DNA of 64,000 nucleotides from CAVQBC01 sp963710665 (GTDB taxonomy: Bacteria > Actinomycetota > Thermoleophilia > Solirubrobacterales > Solirubrobacteraceae): assembly GCA_963710665.1 (NCBI GenBank), contig CAVQBC010000003.1, positions 1,116,001-1,180,000 on the forward strand. The letters are read 5' to 3'. The position numbers and the translations under genes are program-made. The notes below the pieces were generated by a model. The model did no database searches. It worked only from the letters and a program-made list of their open reading frames with translations, and was not told the DNA's origin. This document shows positions 35,151 to 43,944 of the stretch, piece by piece (the stretch's first letter is position 1; the number at the start of each line of letters is the position of its first letter).

Positions 35151-35542
35151 TTCACGAGTGTGACGGTGGTCCCGGCGTCCGGCGCGGTGCGGATGGCGAA
35201 CTCGTCGACCAGCCGGCGGGCGCCGGGGAGCCCGAGCCCCAGGCCGTTGCCCGTCGTGTAGCCGTCCTGCAGCGCGAGCTCGAGGTCGATGATCCCGGGC
35301 CCGTCGTCGTGGGCGACGACCTCGATGCCGTCCCGGCCCGCGCGGTGCACGACCCGCAGGACGATCTCGCCCCGTTCCGCGTAGGCCGTGATGTTCCGCG
35401 CCACCTCCGAGATCGCCGTGGCCAGCAGCGTCAGGTCCGTCGAGCCGAAGCCGAGCTCCTCGCCCAGGGCGCGCGCCTGCTGGCGCGCGCTGACGACGTC
35501 CCGGTCTTCCTCTATCGGAACCCGCACCGCCTCATCGGCCAC
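35138..35542 (-). CDS. rsbT: RsbT-type serine kinase / anti-sigma regulatory factor
   Basis: 134 aa from GTG 35542. GHKL motifs: N-box EVARN (46-50), DDGPGI (79-84) and GNGLGLGL (98-105). It would phosphorylate RsbS and RsbR in the stressosome and, when released, activate an RsbU-type phosphatase. It starts 2 bp after the rsbS stop. An alternative TTG start overlaps that stop. Confidence 0.9.
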   Translation of the reverse strand: MADEAVRVPIEEDRDVVSARQQARALGEELGFGSTDLTLLATAISEVARNITAYAERGEIVLRVVHRAGRDGIEVVAHDDGPGIIDLELALQDGYTTGNGLGLGLPGARRLVDEFAIRTAPDAGTTVTLVKWSR

Positions 35543-35544
35543 GG

Positions 35545-35907
35545 TCAATCGGACTCCCCGATCGTGGCCTGGAGCAGCGCCAGGCCCTCCTCGAGGTCGA
35601 GCGCCGTGTGGACGTCCTCGAAGTTCATGCCGAGCTGCACCATCGCGAACGCCACCTCGGGCGAGATGCCGACGATGACGGTCTCGGCGCCGCGCAGGCG
35701 CGTCATGTGGGCGATCCCGCGCAGCGAGCGGGAGACGAACGAGTCCATCACGTCGAGCGCGGTGACGTCGACGACGATCCCGCGCGAGCGGAAGCGGCCG
35801 ACCTGCGCCATGACGTCGTCCTGCAGGCGCAGGACGTCGGTGTCCGTGAGCGCCGACTGGATCGAGGCGATCAGGAAGGGCCCCTGCTTGAGGATCGGGA
35901 CCGCCAT
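35545..35907 (-). CDS. rsbS: RsbS-type STAS domain stressosome protein
   Basis: 120 aa, a single STAS domain. The phospho-acceptor segment is ALDVMDSFVSRSLRGIA, with the conserved Asp-Ser, and the preceding strand is GIVVDVTA. RsbS is the scaffold that holds RsbT until phosphorylated. It begins 6 bp after rsbR and is followed by rsbT. Confidence 0.92.
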   Translation of the reverse strand: MAVPILKQGPFLIASIQSALTDTDVLRLQDDVMAQVGRFRSRGIVVDVTALDVMDSFVSRSLRGIAHMTRLRGAETVIVGISPEVAFAMVQLGMNFEDVHTALDLEEGLALLQATIGESD

Positions 35908-35913
35908 CGCGGG

Positions 35914-36789
35914 CTAGCGCGGCTCCGCGGTGGGCGTCGGCTCGCCGTTGCGCAGCACCTCGTAGCCGAGCAGGCGCTCCGCCTCCTCGATCCCGCCCTG
36001 CAGGTCGCCGACCGCGTTGACCTTGGAGAGGTCGACGCCGATGGTCACGAGCGTCTGGGCGATCTCCGACGAGAGGCCGGTGATGATCACGCTCGCGCCC
36101 ATCAGGCGGGAGGCCTCGACGGTCTGCACGAGGTGGTTGGCGACGGTCGAGTCGATCGTCGGCACGCCGGTGATGTCGATGACGACGACCTTCGCGCGGT
36201 TCGTGCGGATGCCGCGCAGGAGCTGCTCGGTGAGCTGACGGGCGCGCTGGGAGTCGAGGACGCCGATGATCGGCAGGATGAGCAGCCGCTCGCGGACCTG
36301 CAGCACCGGCGTCGAGAGCTCGCGGATCGCCTCCTGCTGCTGGCGGATGACGCGCTCGCGCTCCTGCACGAAGTTGACGCCCACCGTGTTGGCGATGCGG
36401 TTGGCCGCCGGCTCGTAGGCGTCGAGCACCTCGTTGAGGAGGTCGAAGTCCGCCTGGTACTTCTGGAACAGCGAGCGCGCGAGCACGTCGCGCAGCAGCA
36501 GCACGATGCCGAGGACCTCGTCGGTCTCCACCCCGCGCGGGATGATGCGCTCCGACAGGTTGCGGGCGTAGTCCTGCAGCGCCTCGACGCTGCCCGTCTC
36601 CAGCACCTCGACGTAGTTGTCGTAGACCGACGTCGCCTCGGAGAAGATCTCCTCCGGGGTCAGCGCGGTCAGCAGCTGCGCGTTCGTGATGCGGACCGCC
36701 CACTCCTCGCGCAGCGGCGTGCGGTTCTCACGCAGGTGCGAGACGAGCTGGCGGAGCAGTGCGGCGCTGGTTCCGTCGTCCTCTGCCAT
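35914..36789 (-). CDS. rsbR: RsbR-type stressosome sensor/scaffold
   Basis: 291 aa from ATG 36789 (ribosome site GAGAGGAG, 6 nt upstream). The N-terminal RsbRD-type helical sensor covers about residues 5-150. A linker with the ELSTPVLQVRERLLILPIIG motif leads to a C-terminal STAS domain (VVVIDITGVPTIDSTVANHL), where Thr/Ser would be phosphorylated by RsbT. There is no haem or flavin domain, so the signal is unknown. It heads the operon rsbR-S-T-X-TX'. TTGACA at 36833-36828 may be the -35 box, but the -10 is weak. Confidence 0.92.
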   Translation of the reverse strand: MAEDDGTSAALLRQLVSHLRENRTPLREEWAVRITNAQLLTALTPEEIFSEATSVYDNYVEVLETGSVEALQDYARNLSERIIPRGVETDEVLGIVLLLRDVLARSLFQKYQADFDLLNEVLDAYEPAANRIANTVGVNFVQERERVIRQQQEAIRELSTPVLQVRERLLILPIIGVLDSQRARQLTEQLLRGIRTNRAKVVVIDITGVPTIDSTVANHLVQTVEASRLMGASVIITGLSSEIAQTLVTIGVDLSKVNAVGDLQGGIEEAERLLGYEVLRNGEPTPTAEPR

Positions 36790-36861
36790 CCCACTCCTCT
36801 CTGACTTCATCCGAGCGCCGGACGGGTTGTCAAGCGCGAGGCGGACAGGATCCTATGCGGG

Positions 36862-38316
36862 TCACCGCGTGGGACCGAGCACGAGAATGGCGATGTCGTC
36901 GCGGGGGCGGTTCTCCGCGGCGGTGAGCACGGCCTGCTCGACGCGCTCGGCGACGGCGTCCGGCGGCAGGCCGCCGCAGGTCGAGAGCAGGCCCGCCAGG
37001 TCGGCGTGGCCGAAGACCTCGCGGCGCGACCGGCGGACCTCGGTCACGCCGTCGGTGTAGAGGACCAGCGCGTCGCCCTCGCCCAGCTCGACGGTGACCT
37101 CGTTGAGCTCCGGCTCGGTGTCGAGGTCGGCGCCGAGCAGCGTGCCGAGCTCGCCGACCGGCTCGACCGTGCCGTCCTGCCGGACGACCAGCGGGAGCGG
37201 ATGTCCGCCGCACGCGAGCGTCATGCGCACGCCGCGCGGCACGACCTCGAGGTGGGCGTAGGCGACGGTGCAGAAGCGGCCGTCCCCGCGCTGGTCGCGC
37301 AGCGCCCGGTGCAGGAGCGAGAGCACCCGGCTGGGACGGTGCTCGAACGCGGCGGCCGCGCGCAGCGTATGGCGGGCGAGCGCGGTCACCGAGGCGGCCT
37401 CCGGGCCCTTGCCGCAGACGTCGCCGATCACGGCCGCCCAGTCGTCGCGGGCGGGGAAGATGTCGTAGAAGTCGCCGCCGACCTCGATCCCCTCGCCGGC
37501 GGGGCAGAAGCGCACCGCGGCCGAGAGCCCGTGGACGGTGGGGAGCGTGCCCGGAAGGAGGCTGCGCTGCAGGGTCGTGGCGATGCGGCGCTCGCGGCTG
37601 TAGAGCTCGGCGTTGACGACCGCGACGGACGCGAGCTGCCCGAGCTGCGCGAGGATCGCCTCCTCGCGGGCGCTGAACGTGTGGCCGGGCTTGCCGACGA
37701 CGCGCAGCTCGCCGAGCTCGCGGTCGCGGTCGCGCAGCGCCACCGCGATCGCGCCGTCCGGCGCACGCCCGCCGTCGAGACTCGCGCCCTCGGGCGGCGA
37801 GGCGGCGACCAGGGCGCGCGTGGGGAGCTGGCCCTCCGAGGCGGTGGTCATCGCCGACTGCACGTCGAGCACGCTGCGCGCGGTGTCGACCGTCTGCTGG
37901 AGGACCTCCTCGACGGTCAGCGACGCGCTGATCCGCAGCGAGGCCTCCGTCAGGGCCCGTAGCTGCATGGCGTGCTCGTGCTCGAGCCGCGCCACCTCCT
38001 GGACCTCGTGGTAGCCGCGGGCGGCGAACTCGAAGGTCGACACGCTCTCCCGGAACAGCGCGGCGGCCGCCTGGATGACCTCCGCGCGGCGCTCGGGCGT
38101 GTCGGCGTTCCGGAGCGCCTCGCCGACGGCGAGGTGATGCGCCTCGGCCAGGTCCAGCACGCTCAGCTGGGCGGCGACCGCCTCGCGGCCGAGGGCGTAG
38201 GCCTCCCCCAGCGCCTCCTCGCCGCGGCCCGCCAGAAAAGCGGAAAACGTGGCCGCATACCGCGATCCGAGGTCGAGATCGCGATGGGCGGCGACAGACC
38301 CGTTGTCACCGGTCAT
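36862..38316 (-). CDS. RsbU/SpoIIE-type phosphatase with GAF domain
   Basis: 484 aa. The N-terminal ~110 residues resemble the RsbT-binding domain of RsbU (SRYAATFSAFLAGRGEEALGEAYALGREAV). A GAF domain follows (about 130-240, starting LRISASLTVEEVLQQTV). The SpoIIE PP2C domain has EVGGDFYDIF, IGDVCGKGPEA, LYTDGVTE and RDDIAILVL, with all metal aspartates present. It is probably the output phosphatase activated by RsbT and lies 72 bp upstream of rsbR. Confidence 0.92.
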   Translation of the reverse strand: MTGDNGSVAAHRDLDLGSRYAATFSAFLAGRGEEALGEAYALGREAVAAQLSVLDLAEAHHLAVGEALRNADTPERRAEVIQAAAALFRESVSTFEFAARGYHEVQEVARLEHEHAMQLRALTEASLRISASLTVEEVLQQTVDTARSVLDVQSAMTTASEGQLPTRALVAASPPEGASLDGGRAPDGAIAVALRDRDRELGELRVVGKPGHTFSAREEAILAQLGQLASVAVVNAELYSRERRIATTLQRSLLPGTLPTVHGLSAAVRFCPAGEGIEVGGDFYDIFPARDDWAAVIGDVCGKGPEAASVTALARHTLRAAAAFEHRPSRVLSLLHRALRDQRGDGRFCTVAYAHLEVVPRGVRMTLACGGHPLPLVVRQDGTVEPVGELGTLLGADLDTEPELNEVTVELGEGDALVLYTDGVTEVRRSRREVFGHADLAGLLSTCGGLPPDAVAERVEQAVLTAAENRPRDDIAILVLGPTR

Positions 38317-38425
38317 CGTGCGGAGCTTACGTCGTCACGGCGAGCACTGGACAAAAAGGACCTATGTTCCGGATGTGACTCCGACTGGACGTGGCGCGTT
38401 CGACTCCGTACATTCGCGCATCGAC

Positions 38426-38644
38426 ATGACTTGGGCCCCCACCGCTCAACCGCCGGAAGACCCGGCCATCGCCACCCCGCCCGCACCTGCGAAGCCTGCC
38501 GTGATGCAGGCCCGCATCGAGTGGGCGGGTCCCCTGCGGGCCAGCCAGGACCGTGCCGCCCGCAGGCGCGAGTCGCTGCGAGAGCAGCAAGCGATCCAGC
38601 TGTGGCTCCGCCACCTTGCCACTCGTAGGGCGGCAGAACGCTGA
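38426..38644 (+). CDS. Short basic hypothetical protein
   Basis: 72 aa from ATG 38426. The N-terminal half is Pro/Ala-rich and the C-terminal half is a charged helix (DRAARRRESLREQQAIQLWLRHLATRRAAER). There is no good ribosome site and no recognised family. Local base composition is less GC-rich upstream, as expected for a promoter region. The call rests on the reading frame and the terminator-like hairpin after it. Confidence 0.4.
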   Translation: MTWAPTAQPPEDPAIATPPAPAKPAVMQARIEWAGPLRASQDRAARRRESLREQQAIQLWLRHLATRRAAER

Positions 38645-38659
38645 CAGCTCGCTCGCGGT

Positions 38660-38683
38660 CACCCGGGCGCTCGGGCCCGGGTG
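38660..38683. terminator. Hairpin between the short basic gene and the PPOX gene
   Basis: CACCCGGGC (38660-38668) and GCCCGGGTG (38675-38683) form a perfect 9-bp stem with loop GCTCGG, between two converging reading frames. Confidence 0.5.
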
Positions 38684-38730
38684 CCGCGCCGCATCCGTAG
38701 GCGCTCACGGGCGCCCATCGACGGCATCGG

Positions 38731-39159
38731 TCAGCCCAGCTTCCGGTGGTCCCACGTGACGCGGCCGACCTCGGTGAACTGCAGGGCGACCCGCTTGGGC
38801 GCCTGTGCGCGCATCGCCTCCGCGTGCGCCGGAGTCACGCCGCCCTCCGCGTACCGGGCGGCGAGCTCGGCGCCGTAGGCCTCCACCGTCGCGAGGTCGC
38901 GGTGCACGACCGCCTCGCAGCGCAGCAGCACGCCGCGCAGCTCGTCGTAGGCGGTACCGGCCTCCACCTGCAGCGAGCAGCGCGGGTCGCGCTCGAGGTT
39001 GCGGACCTTCTGCGACTTGCCGTACGTCCACGACCACAGCTCGCCGGCGCGGACCACGTACCACAGCGGCATCAGATGGGGCCAGCCGTCGCGGCCCAGC
39101 GTGGCGCAGATGACCGTGCGCTCCTCGGAGAGGAACGCCGCCGCCTCCGCATCCGTCAT
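38731..39159 (-). CDS. PPOX-family flavin/F420-binding protein
   Basis: About 142 aa from ATG 39159; GTG 39183, which overlaps the WYL gene stop, would add 8 residues. The split-barrel fold pattern is clear: FLSEERTVICATLGRDGWPHLMPLWYVV, then KVRNLERDPRCSLQVE. Members bind FMN, F420 or haem and reduce small substrates; which cofactor is used is not shown. The ATG fits the usual family N-terminus (MTDAEAAAFL). It follows the PafBC-type regulator on the same strand. Confidence 0.85.
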   Translation of the reverse strand: MTDAEAAAFLSEERTVICATLGRDGWPHLMPLWYVVRAGELWSWTYGKSQKVRNLERDPRCSLQVEAGTAYDELRGVLLRCEAVVHRDLATVEAYGAELAARYAEGGVTPAHAEAMRAQAPKRVALQFTEVGRVTWDHRKLG

Positions 39160-39179
39160 GTGGACGGCGGCGCGGCCGG

Positions 39180-41273
39180 TCACGACGCCGGCGCGGCGGG
39201 CGCGAGCAGGCGCTCGACCTCGCTCAGTACCGCCTCGCGCACGTCGGCCGGCGCCAGCACCGCGGCGTCGCCGGCCTCGCGCAGAACCTCCTTGACGAGG
39301 TAGTCGACGCCCTTGAAGGCCCACTCGACGATCACGGCGCCGTCGTCGAGCTCGGCCAGGACCGTGCGCTCCTCGCGCGCCCAGCGCGCCTGCTCGGGTG
39401 AGATCCACACGTGCGCGATGCGCGACCCGCCGACCTCGCCAGTGCGCGGCCAGCCCTCGACGTCGGCCACCGGATCGAGGTCGGGCCGCGGCTCGTAGCC
39501 CGCCTCGAGCACGCGCGCGCTCTTGATCCGGTCGAGCCGGAAGTGGCGCATGTCCTCCTTCGAGGGGTCGTAGGTCGCCACGTACCAGCCCTCGCGCCCG
39601 TTGATCACGCCGTAGGGCTCGACCGTGCGCTCGGTGAAGCGGTCCTCGTTCGCGGCGTAGTACTCGAGCTCGAGGAGGCGGCGTCCCGCGATCGCTTCGG
39701 CCACGACGCGCGCGATGCCGGAGTCGTCGCCCGCCGCCGACGTGATGTGGAGCCCCTCCTGCACGGGGTCTTCGCCGAGCGCGGCGACGATCTTCTCGCG
39801 CGCGGAGGCGAGCGAGCCGGCGGGGAGGTGGTCGCCGAGCAGGTCGATGGCGGCCACGAGCGCCTTGGCCTCGATCGGCAGCAGGCGGGCGGGGCGGTCG
39901 AAGGTGTCGGAGTAGGGCTCGGGGTCGACCTCGATCTCGCCGCCGGGGAGCACCTCGGCGTAGAGCACGTAGGCGCCGCCGCCGAAGTTGACGACGTTGA
40001 GCACGCTCACGTCCTCGCGCAGCTCGTGCTCGGTCATCTGCAGCTGCTCGCAGACGGCGGCGACCGGCAGGCGCTTGCCGGCGCGCCCGGCCTCGATGAG
40101 CACGGAGGCGAGCGTGACGAGGCGCGCGAAGCGCTCCGGGCGGATGCCGGCCTCCGCGCCGCGGGATGGGATCCCGCCCGCCCCACCCGCCCTCGGCTCC
40201 TCCTCGTCGGGGGCGTCCGGGACGAGCCGGGGCGCGCCGGGCGGCACCGCCGCGAACGGCTCGCCGCGGTGCAGCTCGCAGATGCGGTCGAGGCGGTCGT
40301 GCGCCTCGGCGGCGAGGTCGGGCGGGCCGATGACGCGCGCCTGCTCGCCGTAGCCGAGCGCCCACGCGATGACGAGGCGCGCGATGGCGTAGGAGGTGCG
40401 GAAGACCCGCCCCGTGTCCTCGGCGTCGCCCATCTCGCCGTAGGGGCCGAAGTTGCGCTCGACGTGCCAGGCGATGCGGTCGGACACCCACACCTCGGCG
40501 ATGCCCACCGGGTCGCCGAGCTGCCACGGCACGCGGTTGGAGTACTCGCGCGGGTCGAAGGTCGCGGGGCGCTGGAAGTCGTGCTCGGCCTTGGTCGCGT
40601 AGGCGACCTTGCCGCGCACGCGCGAGAGGCGGAAGACGCGGATCGCCTCGCGCTCGTGGGCCCAGCCGACGAGATAGAACTGGCCGCCCTGGAACAGCAG
40701 CTGGTAGGGGTCGACCTTGCGCATCGCGGTCTCGCCCCGCTGCATCGTGTAGTACTCGAACTCGATCCGCTTGCGCCGGTGGATCGCGGTGTCGATCTTC
40801 GCCAGGCGCGCCGAGAGCTCGGTCCCGCCCGCGGACGCCGTGATGCCCAGCCCGATCGAGCGCTGGGCGGGCGAGTCGAGCGGGCTCGGCCGGCCCCAGG
40901 TGATCTGCTGCAGCGCGAGGCGCAGCGGCTCGGCGTAGGCGAACTCGCCGTCGAGGAGGCTCAGCGCGGTCTGCAGGGAGGCCAGCTCGCCGTCGGTGAA
41001 GTTGATCGCCGGCAGGTGGAAGGCCTCGGGCGCGAGCGAGTAGTTCTCCTGCTCGGAGAAGCCGTCGGCGGGCTTGTCCACGCGCAGGTGGATGCCGAGC
41101 GCGTCGAGCTCGGCGCGATCGGCGTAGAAGCGGCGCGCGAAAGCGTCCTCCGTCATGTCGGAGTAGCCCTCGACGTCGCGCCGGATCTCGGTCGCCGTAA
41201 CGGGGCGCCGCTCGGCCATCAGGTACGCGATCAGCGAGAGCTGGCGGATCAGCTTCTCGGTGTCCTTCGCCAC
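39180..41273 (-). CDS. pafBC: Fused double WYL-domain regulator (PafBC type)
   Basis: 697 aa carrying two copies of an HTH-WYL unit. The first has LIRQLSLIAYLMAERRPVTATEI and the WYL core around PYQLLFQGGQFYLVGW. The second starts at about residue 375 (RFARLVTLASVLIEAGRAGKRLPVAAV) and has the core PYGVINGREGWYVATY. This is a natural fusion of PafB and PafC, the activator of the LexA-independent DNA-damage response in actinobacteria. It starts at GTG 41273, 9 nt after TAAGGT. Confidence 0.92.
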   Translation of the reverse strand: MAKDTEKLIRQLSLIAYLMAERRPVTATEIRRDVEGYSDMTEDAFARRFYADRAELDALGIHLRVDKPADGFSEQENYSLAPEAFHLPAINFTDGELASLQTALSLLDGEFAYAEPLRLALQQITWGRPSPLDSPAQRSIGLGITASAGGTELSARLAKIDTAIHRRKRIEFEYYTMQRGETAMRKVDPYQLLFQGGQFYLVGWAHEREAIRVFRLSRVRGKVAYATKAEHDFQRPATFDPREYSNRVPWQLGDPVGIAEVWVSDRIAWHVERNFGPYGEMGDAEDTGRVFRTSYAIARLVIAWALGYGEQARVIGPPDLAAEAHDRLDRICELHRGEPFAAVPPGAPRLVPDAPDEEEPRAGGAGGIPSRGAEAGIRPERFARLVTLASVLIEAGRAGKRLPVAAVCEQLQMTEHELREDVSVLNVVNFGGGAYVLYAEVLPGGEIEVDPEPYSDTFDRPARLLPIEAKALVAAIDLLGDHLPAGSLASAREKIVAALGEDPVQEGLHITSAAGDDSGIARVVAEAIAGRRLLELEYYAANEDRFTERTVEPYGVINGREGWYVATYDPSKEDMRHFRLDRIKSARVLEAGYEPRPDLDPVADVEGWPRTGEVGGSRIAHVWISPEQARWAREERTVLAELDDGAVIVEWAFKGVDYLVKEVLREAGDAAVLAPADVREAVLSEVERLLAPAAPAS

Positions 41274-41294
41274 GGCGCGGACACCTTAGAGGGC

Positions 41295-41322
41295 TTGACC
41301 GCAACCGCGCCCTGCCTAGGCT
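41295..41322 (+). promoter_or_regulatory. Likely promoter of the response regulator gene
   Basis: TTGACC (41295-41300), a 16-bp spacer and TAGGCT (41317-41322). It implies a leader of about 60 nt before GTG 41392. Confidence 0.45.
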
Positions 41323-41391
41323 GTCGGCTGGCAGACTTTCCCGCTCCCTGCGGCTACAGATTCACACTCAGCTGCCGATACGTAAGCGGTC

Positions 41392-42036
41392 GTGCCGTTG
41401 CGCCTCGTCCTCATCGAAGACCACCAGGCCCTCCGCGAGGGGCTCGAGCTTCTGCTCGCCCACCACGGGTGCGACGTCGTCGGCACCGCCGGCACCGAGG
41501 CCGAGGGCCAGGCGCTGATCGAGCGCGAGGAGCCCGACGTGGCGCTGGTGGACATCACGCTCGGCGACGGCTCGGGCATCGCGTTGACGCGGCGCCTGGT
41601 CGATCGCGACCCCGAGCGGCGGATCATGCTCTACACGGGCTCGAGCGAGATCGAGACGCTGGTCGACGGCCTCGACTCCGGCGCCTGCGGCTACGCGCTC
41701 AAGGACGGCACGCCGGGCGAGCTCGTGGAGGCGCTGTCGCAGGTCGCCGACGGCGGGACCTACGTGGATCCCCGCCTGCGCCCCGCGCTGCTCTCCCGCC
41801 AGGCCACCCAGCGGCAACCGTCGCTCTCAAAGCGCGAACGCGAGATCATGGACCTCCTGGCGCAGGGGATGACCGGCGAGGACGTCGCCGCGCACCTCGT
41901 GCTCTCCAGCGAGACCGTGAAGACCCACATCCGCAACGCGATGTCCAAGCTCGAGGCCAACACCCGCGTGCACGCGATCGCGATCGCGCTGCGGGAGGGC
42001 TACATCTCGCCGCCAAGGGACAGCGAACCGGTATGA
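41392..42036 (+). CDS. NarL/LuxR-type response regulator
   Basis: 214 aa from GTG 41392. The receiver domain has ED (IEDHQALREG), the phospho-acceptor Asp in VALVDITLGDG, and the switch Thr and Lys in MLYTGSS and YALKDG. The C-terminal LuxR HTH is LSKREREIMDLLAQGMTGEDVAAHLVLSSETVKTHI. No complete sensor kinase is next to it. Instead a 65-residue DHp-only protein follows 58 bp downstream. Confidence 0.93.
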   Translation: MPLRLVLIEDHQALREGLELLLAHHGCDVVGTAGTEAEGQALIEREEPDVALVDITLGDGSGIALTRRLVDRDPERRIMLYTGSSEIETLVDGLDSGACGYALKDGTPGELVEALSQVADGGTYVDPRLRPALLSRQATQRQPSLSKREREIMDLLAQGMTGEDVAAHLVLSSETVKTHIRNAMSKLEANTRVHAIAIALREGYISPPRDSEPV

Positions 42037-42094
42037 GCGTCGCGACGGGGTCGACACGACCGGTGAAGCCGCACGACGCATGCGGAGCAGGGGT

Positions 42095-42292
42095 ATGAGC
42101 GAGCCCGTCCGCAACGAGCATCCGGTGCTCGACGACCGGCTGCGCCACGACATGCGCACGCCCCTCGCGGTGATCATGGGCTTCGGCGAGCTGCTCGCCG
42201 CCGAGCGTCCGCTCGAGGACGCCGTCCGCTGCGACTACGCCCGGCGCGTGGTCGAGGCGGGCGAGGAGCTGCGGCGCCTGATCGACACGTAA
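42095..42292 (+). CDS. Orphan HisKA (DHp) domain protein
   Basis: 65 aa from ATG 42095 with ribosome site GGAGCAGGGG. The H-box RHDMRTPLAVIMGFGELL matches the HisKA dimerisation/phospho-acceptor helix, with His18 as the phospho-acceptor. The frame then ends after one more helix (CDYARRVVEAGEELRRLIDT). There is no ATPase domain in any frame downstream before the LCP gene. It may be a phosphotransfer or decoy partner of the response regulator, or a kinase remnant. Confidence 0.7.
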   Translation: MSEPVRNEHPVLDDRLRHDMRTPLAVIMGFGELLAAERPLEDAVRCDYARRVVEAGEELRRLIDT

Positions 42293-42374
42293 TCCGGCGC
42301 GCAGGCGCGGGATCGGTCGCCTGGCCCGACTAGGCTGCCCTGTCCATGGGATCGCTCCCCGGTCGCCGTCACGG

Positions 42375-43931
42375 ATGAACGACGAGAAGCCTCCTCGCGT
42401 CGGGCTCGGTGTGATCAAGCGCGCGGCGATCGCCGCCGTGCTGATCGTCCTGTCCACGGCCGGTGCGGTCTCGGCGACCGTGATCCTCGACATCAAGCAG
42501 ATCCAGCAGGAGTTCACGGGCGGCGGGCGCCAGCTCGTCGACATCCCCGAGGTGACCAAGGTCGACCCCGGGCGGGCGCGCACGATCATGCTCCTCGGCT
42601 CGGACAAGCGCTTCCGCGACGCCAAGGACGAGCGGCCGCACTCGGACACGATCATCCTGCTGCGCGTCGACCCGAAGAAGGACTTCATCTCGGTCATGTC
42701 CATCCCGCGCGACCTGCGGACGACGATCCCCGGCGTCGGCATCGACAAGATCAACGCCGCCTTCGAGCGCGGCGGCCCGCGGATGACGGTGCGGACGGTC
42801 AAGCAGCTGCTGTCGCTGCCGGGCGACCCGTTCCACGTCAACAACGTCGTGGTGCTCGACTTCGGGGGCTTCCAGCGCGCCGTCAACTACATCGGGGGCG
42901 TCTACGTCGACGTCGACCGCCGCTACTTCAACGACCGCACCGGGCCGGGCGGGTTCGCGTCGATCGACCTCCAACCGGGCTACCAGCGGCTGCCGGGGTC
43001 GGACTCGCTGGACTACGTCCGCTACCGCCACACCGACGACGACTTCGTCCGCGCCGCGCGCCAGCAGGGGTTCCTGCGCGCGCTGAAGAACACGCCGCGG
43101 GTCCGCGACCTGCTCGACTTCAACCGCCGCCACGAGCTGGCGAAGATCTTCCGGCGCTACATCGAGGTCGACCGCTCGCTGCGCTCGACCAAGCAGATCT
43201 TCTCGCTGCTCAAGCTGGCGATCGCGGGCGTGCTGGACATCCAGGAGGTCCGTCAGGTGAAGTTCCGGGCCGGCGAGGCCGTCGAGCAGTCCGGCTTCGA
43301 CGGCGAGCAGCAGATCAGCTACGTCACGGCGACGCCGGACCAGATCGCCTCGACGGTCAAGGAGTTCATGCGCGGCGGGGAGCGGAAGCGCTCGTCGTCC
43401 TCGTCCTCCTCGCGGTCCTCGTCGCGGAAGTCCTCGCGCAAGCGCCGCAAGCGCAAGCGGACGTTCAAGGTCTCGCAGGTCCGCGGGCTCCAGAACGGCC
43501 GCGCGGCGGGGGAGGAGCAGGCGCGCGCGGCGCGCCGCCGGGCGAGGTTCCCCGTCTACTTCCCGACGCAGATCCTCGCCGGGTCGGGCTACGCGAGCAC
43601 GGTGCCGATGCGCGTCTACGGCCTGCGCGACGAGAGCGGGAAGATCCACCGCGCGTACCGCCTCGTGCTCAGCACCGGCCGGGGCGTGCCGCAGTACTAC
43701 GGTGTGCAGGGGACGACGTGGAAGGATCCCCCGATCCTCAAGGGCGCCGACCAGACGCGCACGATCGGCGGGCGCAGGCTGCGCATCTACGAGGACGGCA
43801 ACAAGATACGGATGGTGGCCTGGCGCACGTCCAAGGCCGTCTATTGGATCTCCAACTCGCTCGACGAGGAGCTGACCCGCGACCAGATGCTGGGCGTCGC
43901 CGCCTCGCTCAAGCGACTCGGACAGAAGTAG
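42375..43931 (+). CDS. LytR-CpsA-Psr (LCP) family cell-wall glycopolymer ligase
   Basis: 518 aa. A short cytoplasmic N-terminus and one membrane helix (AAIAAVLIVLSTAGAVSATVIL) lead to the LCP domain: IMLLGSDKR, HSDTIILLRVD, MSIPRDLRTTIP, and DYVRYRHTDDDFVRAARQQ with the catalytic Arg/Asp set. A Ser/Arg/Lys-only linker (about residues 336-362) separates it from a C-terminal ~140-aa domain of unknown function. It attaches glycopolymers to peptidoglycan outside the membrane. Confidence 0.92.
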   Translation: MNDEKPPRVGLGVIKRAAIAAVLIVLSTAGAVSATVILDIKQIQQEFTGGGRQLVDIPEVTKVDPGRARTIMLLGSDKRFRDAKDERPHSDTIILLRVDPKKDFISVMSIPRDLRTTIPGVGIDKINAAFERGGPRMTVRTVKQLLSLPGDPFHVNNVVVLDFGGFQRAVNYIGGVYVDVDRRYFNDRTGPGGFASIDLQPGYQRLPGSDSLDYVRYRHTDDDFVRAARQQGFLRALKNTPRVRDLLDFNRRHELAKIFRRYIEVDRSLRSTKQIFSLLKLAIAGVLDIQEVRQVKFRAGEAVEQSGFDGEQQISYVTATPDQIASTVKEFMRGGERKRSSSSSSSRSSSRKSSRKRRKRKRTFKVSQVRGLQNGRAAGEEQARAARRRARFPVYFPTQILAGSGYASTVPMRVYGLRDESGKIHRAYRLVLSTGRGVPQYYGVQGTTWKDPPILKGADQTRTIGGRRLRIYEDGNKIRMVAWRTSKAVYWISNSLDEELTRDQMLGVAASLKRLGQK

Positions 43932-43944
43932 GGAGGCAGCAGGT

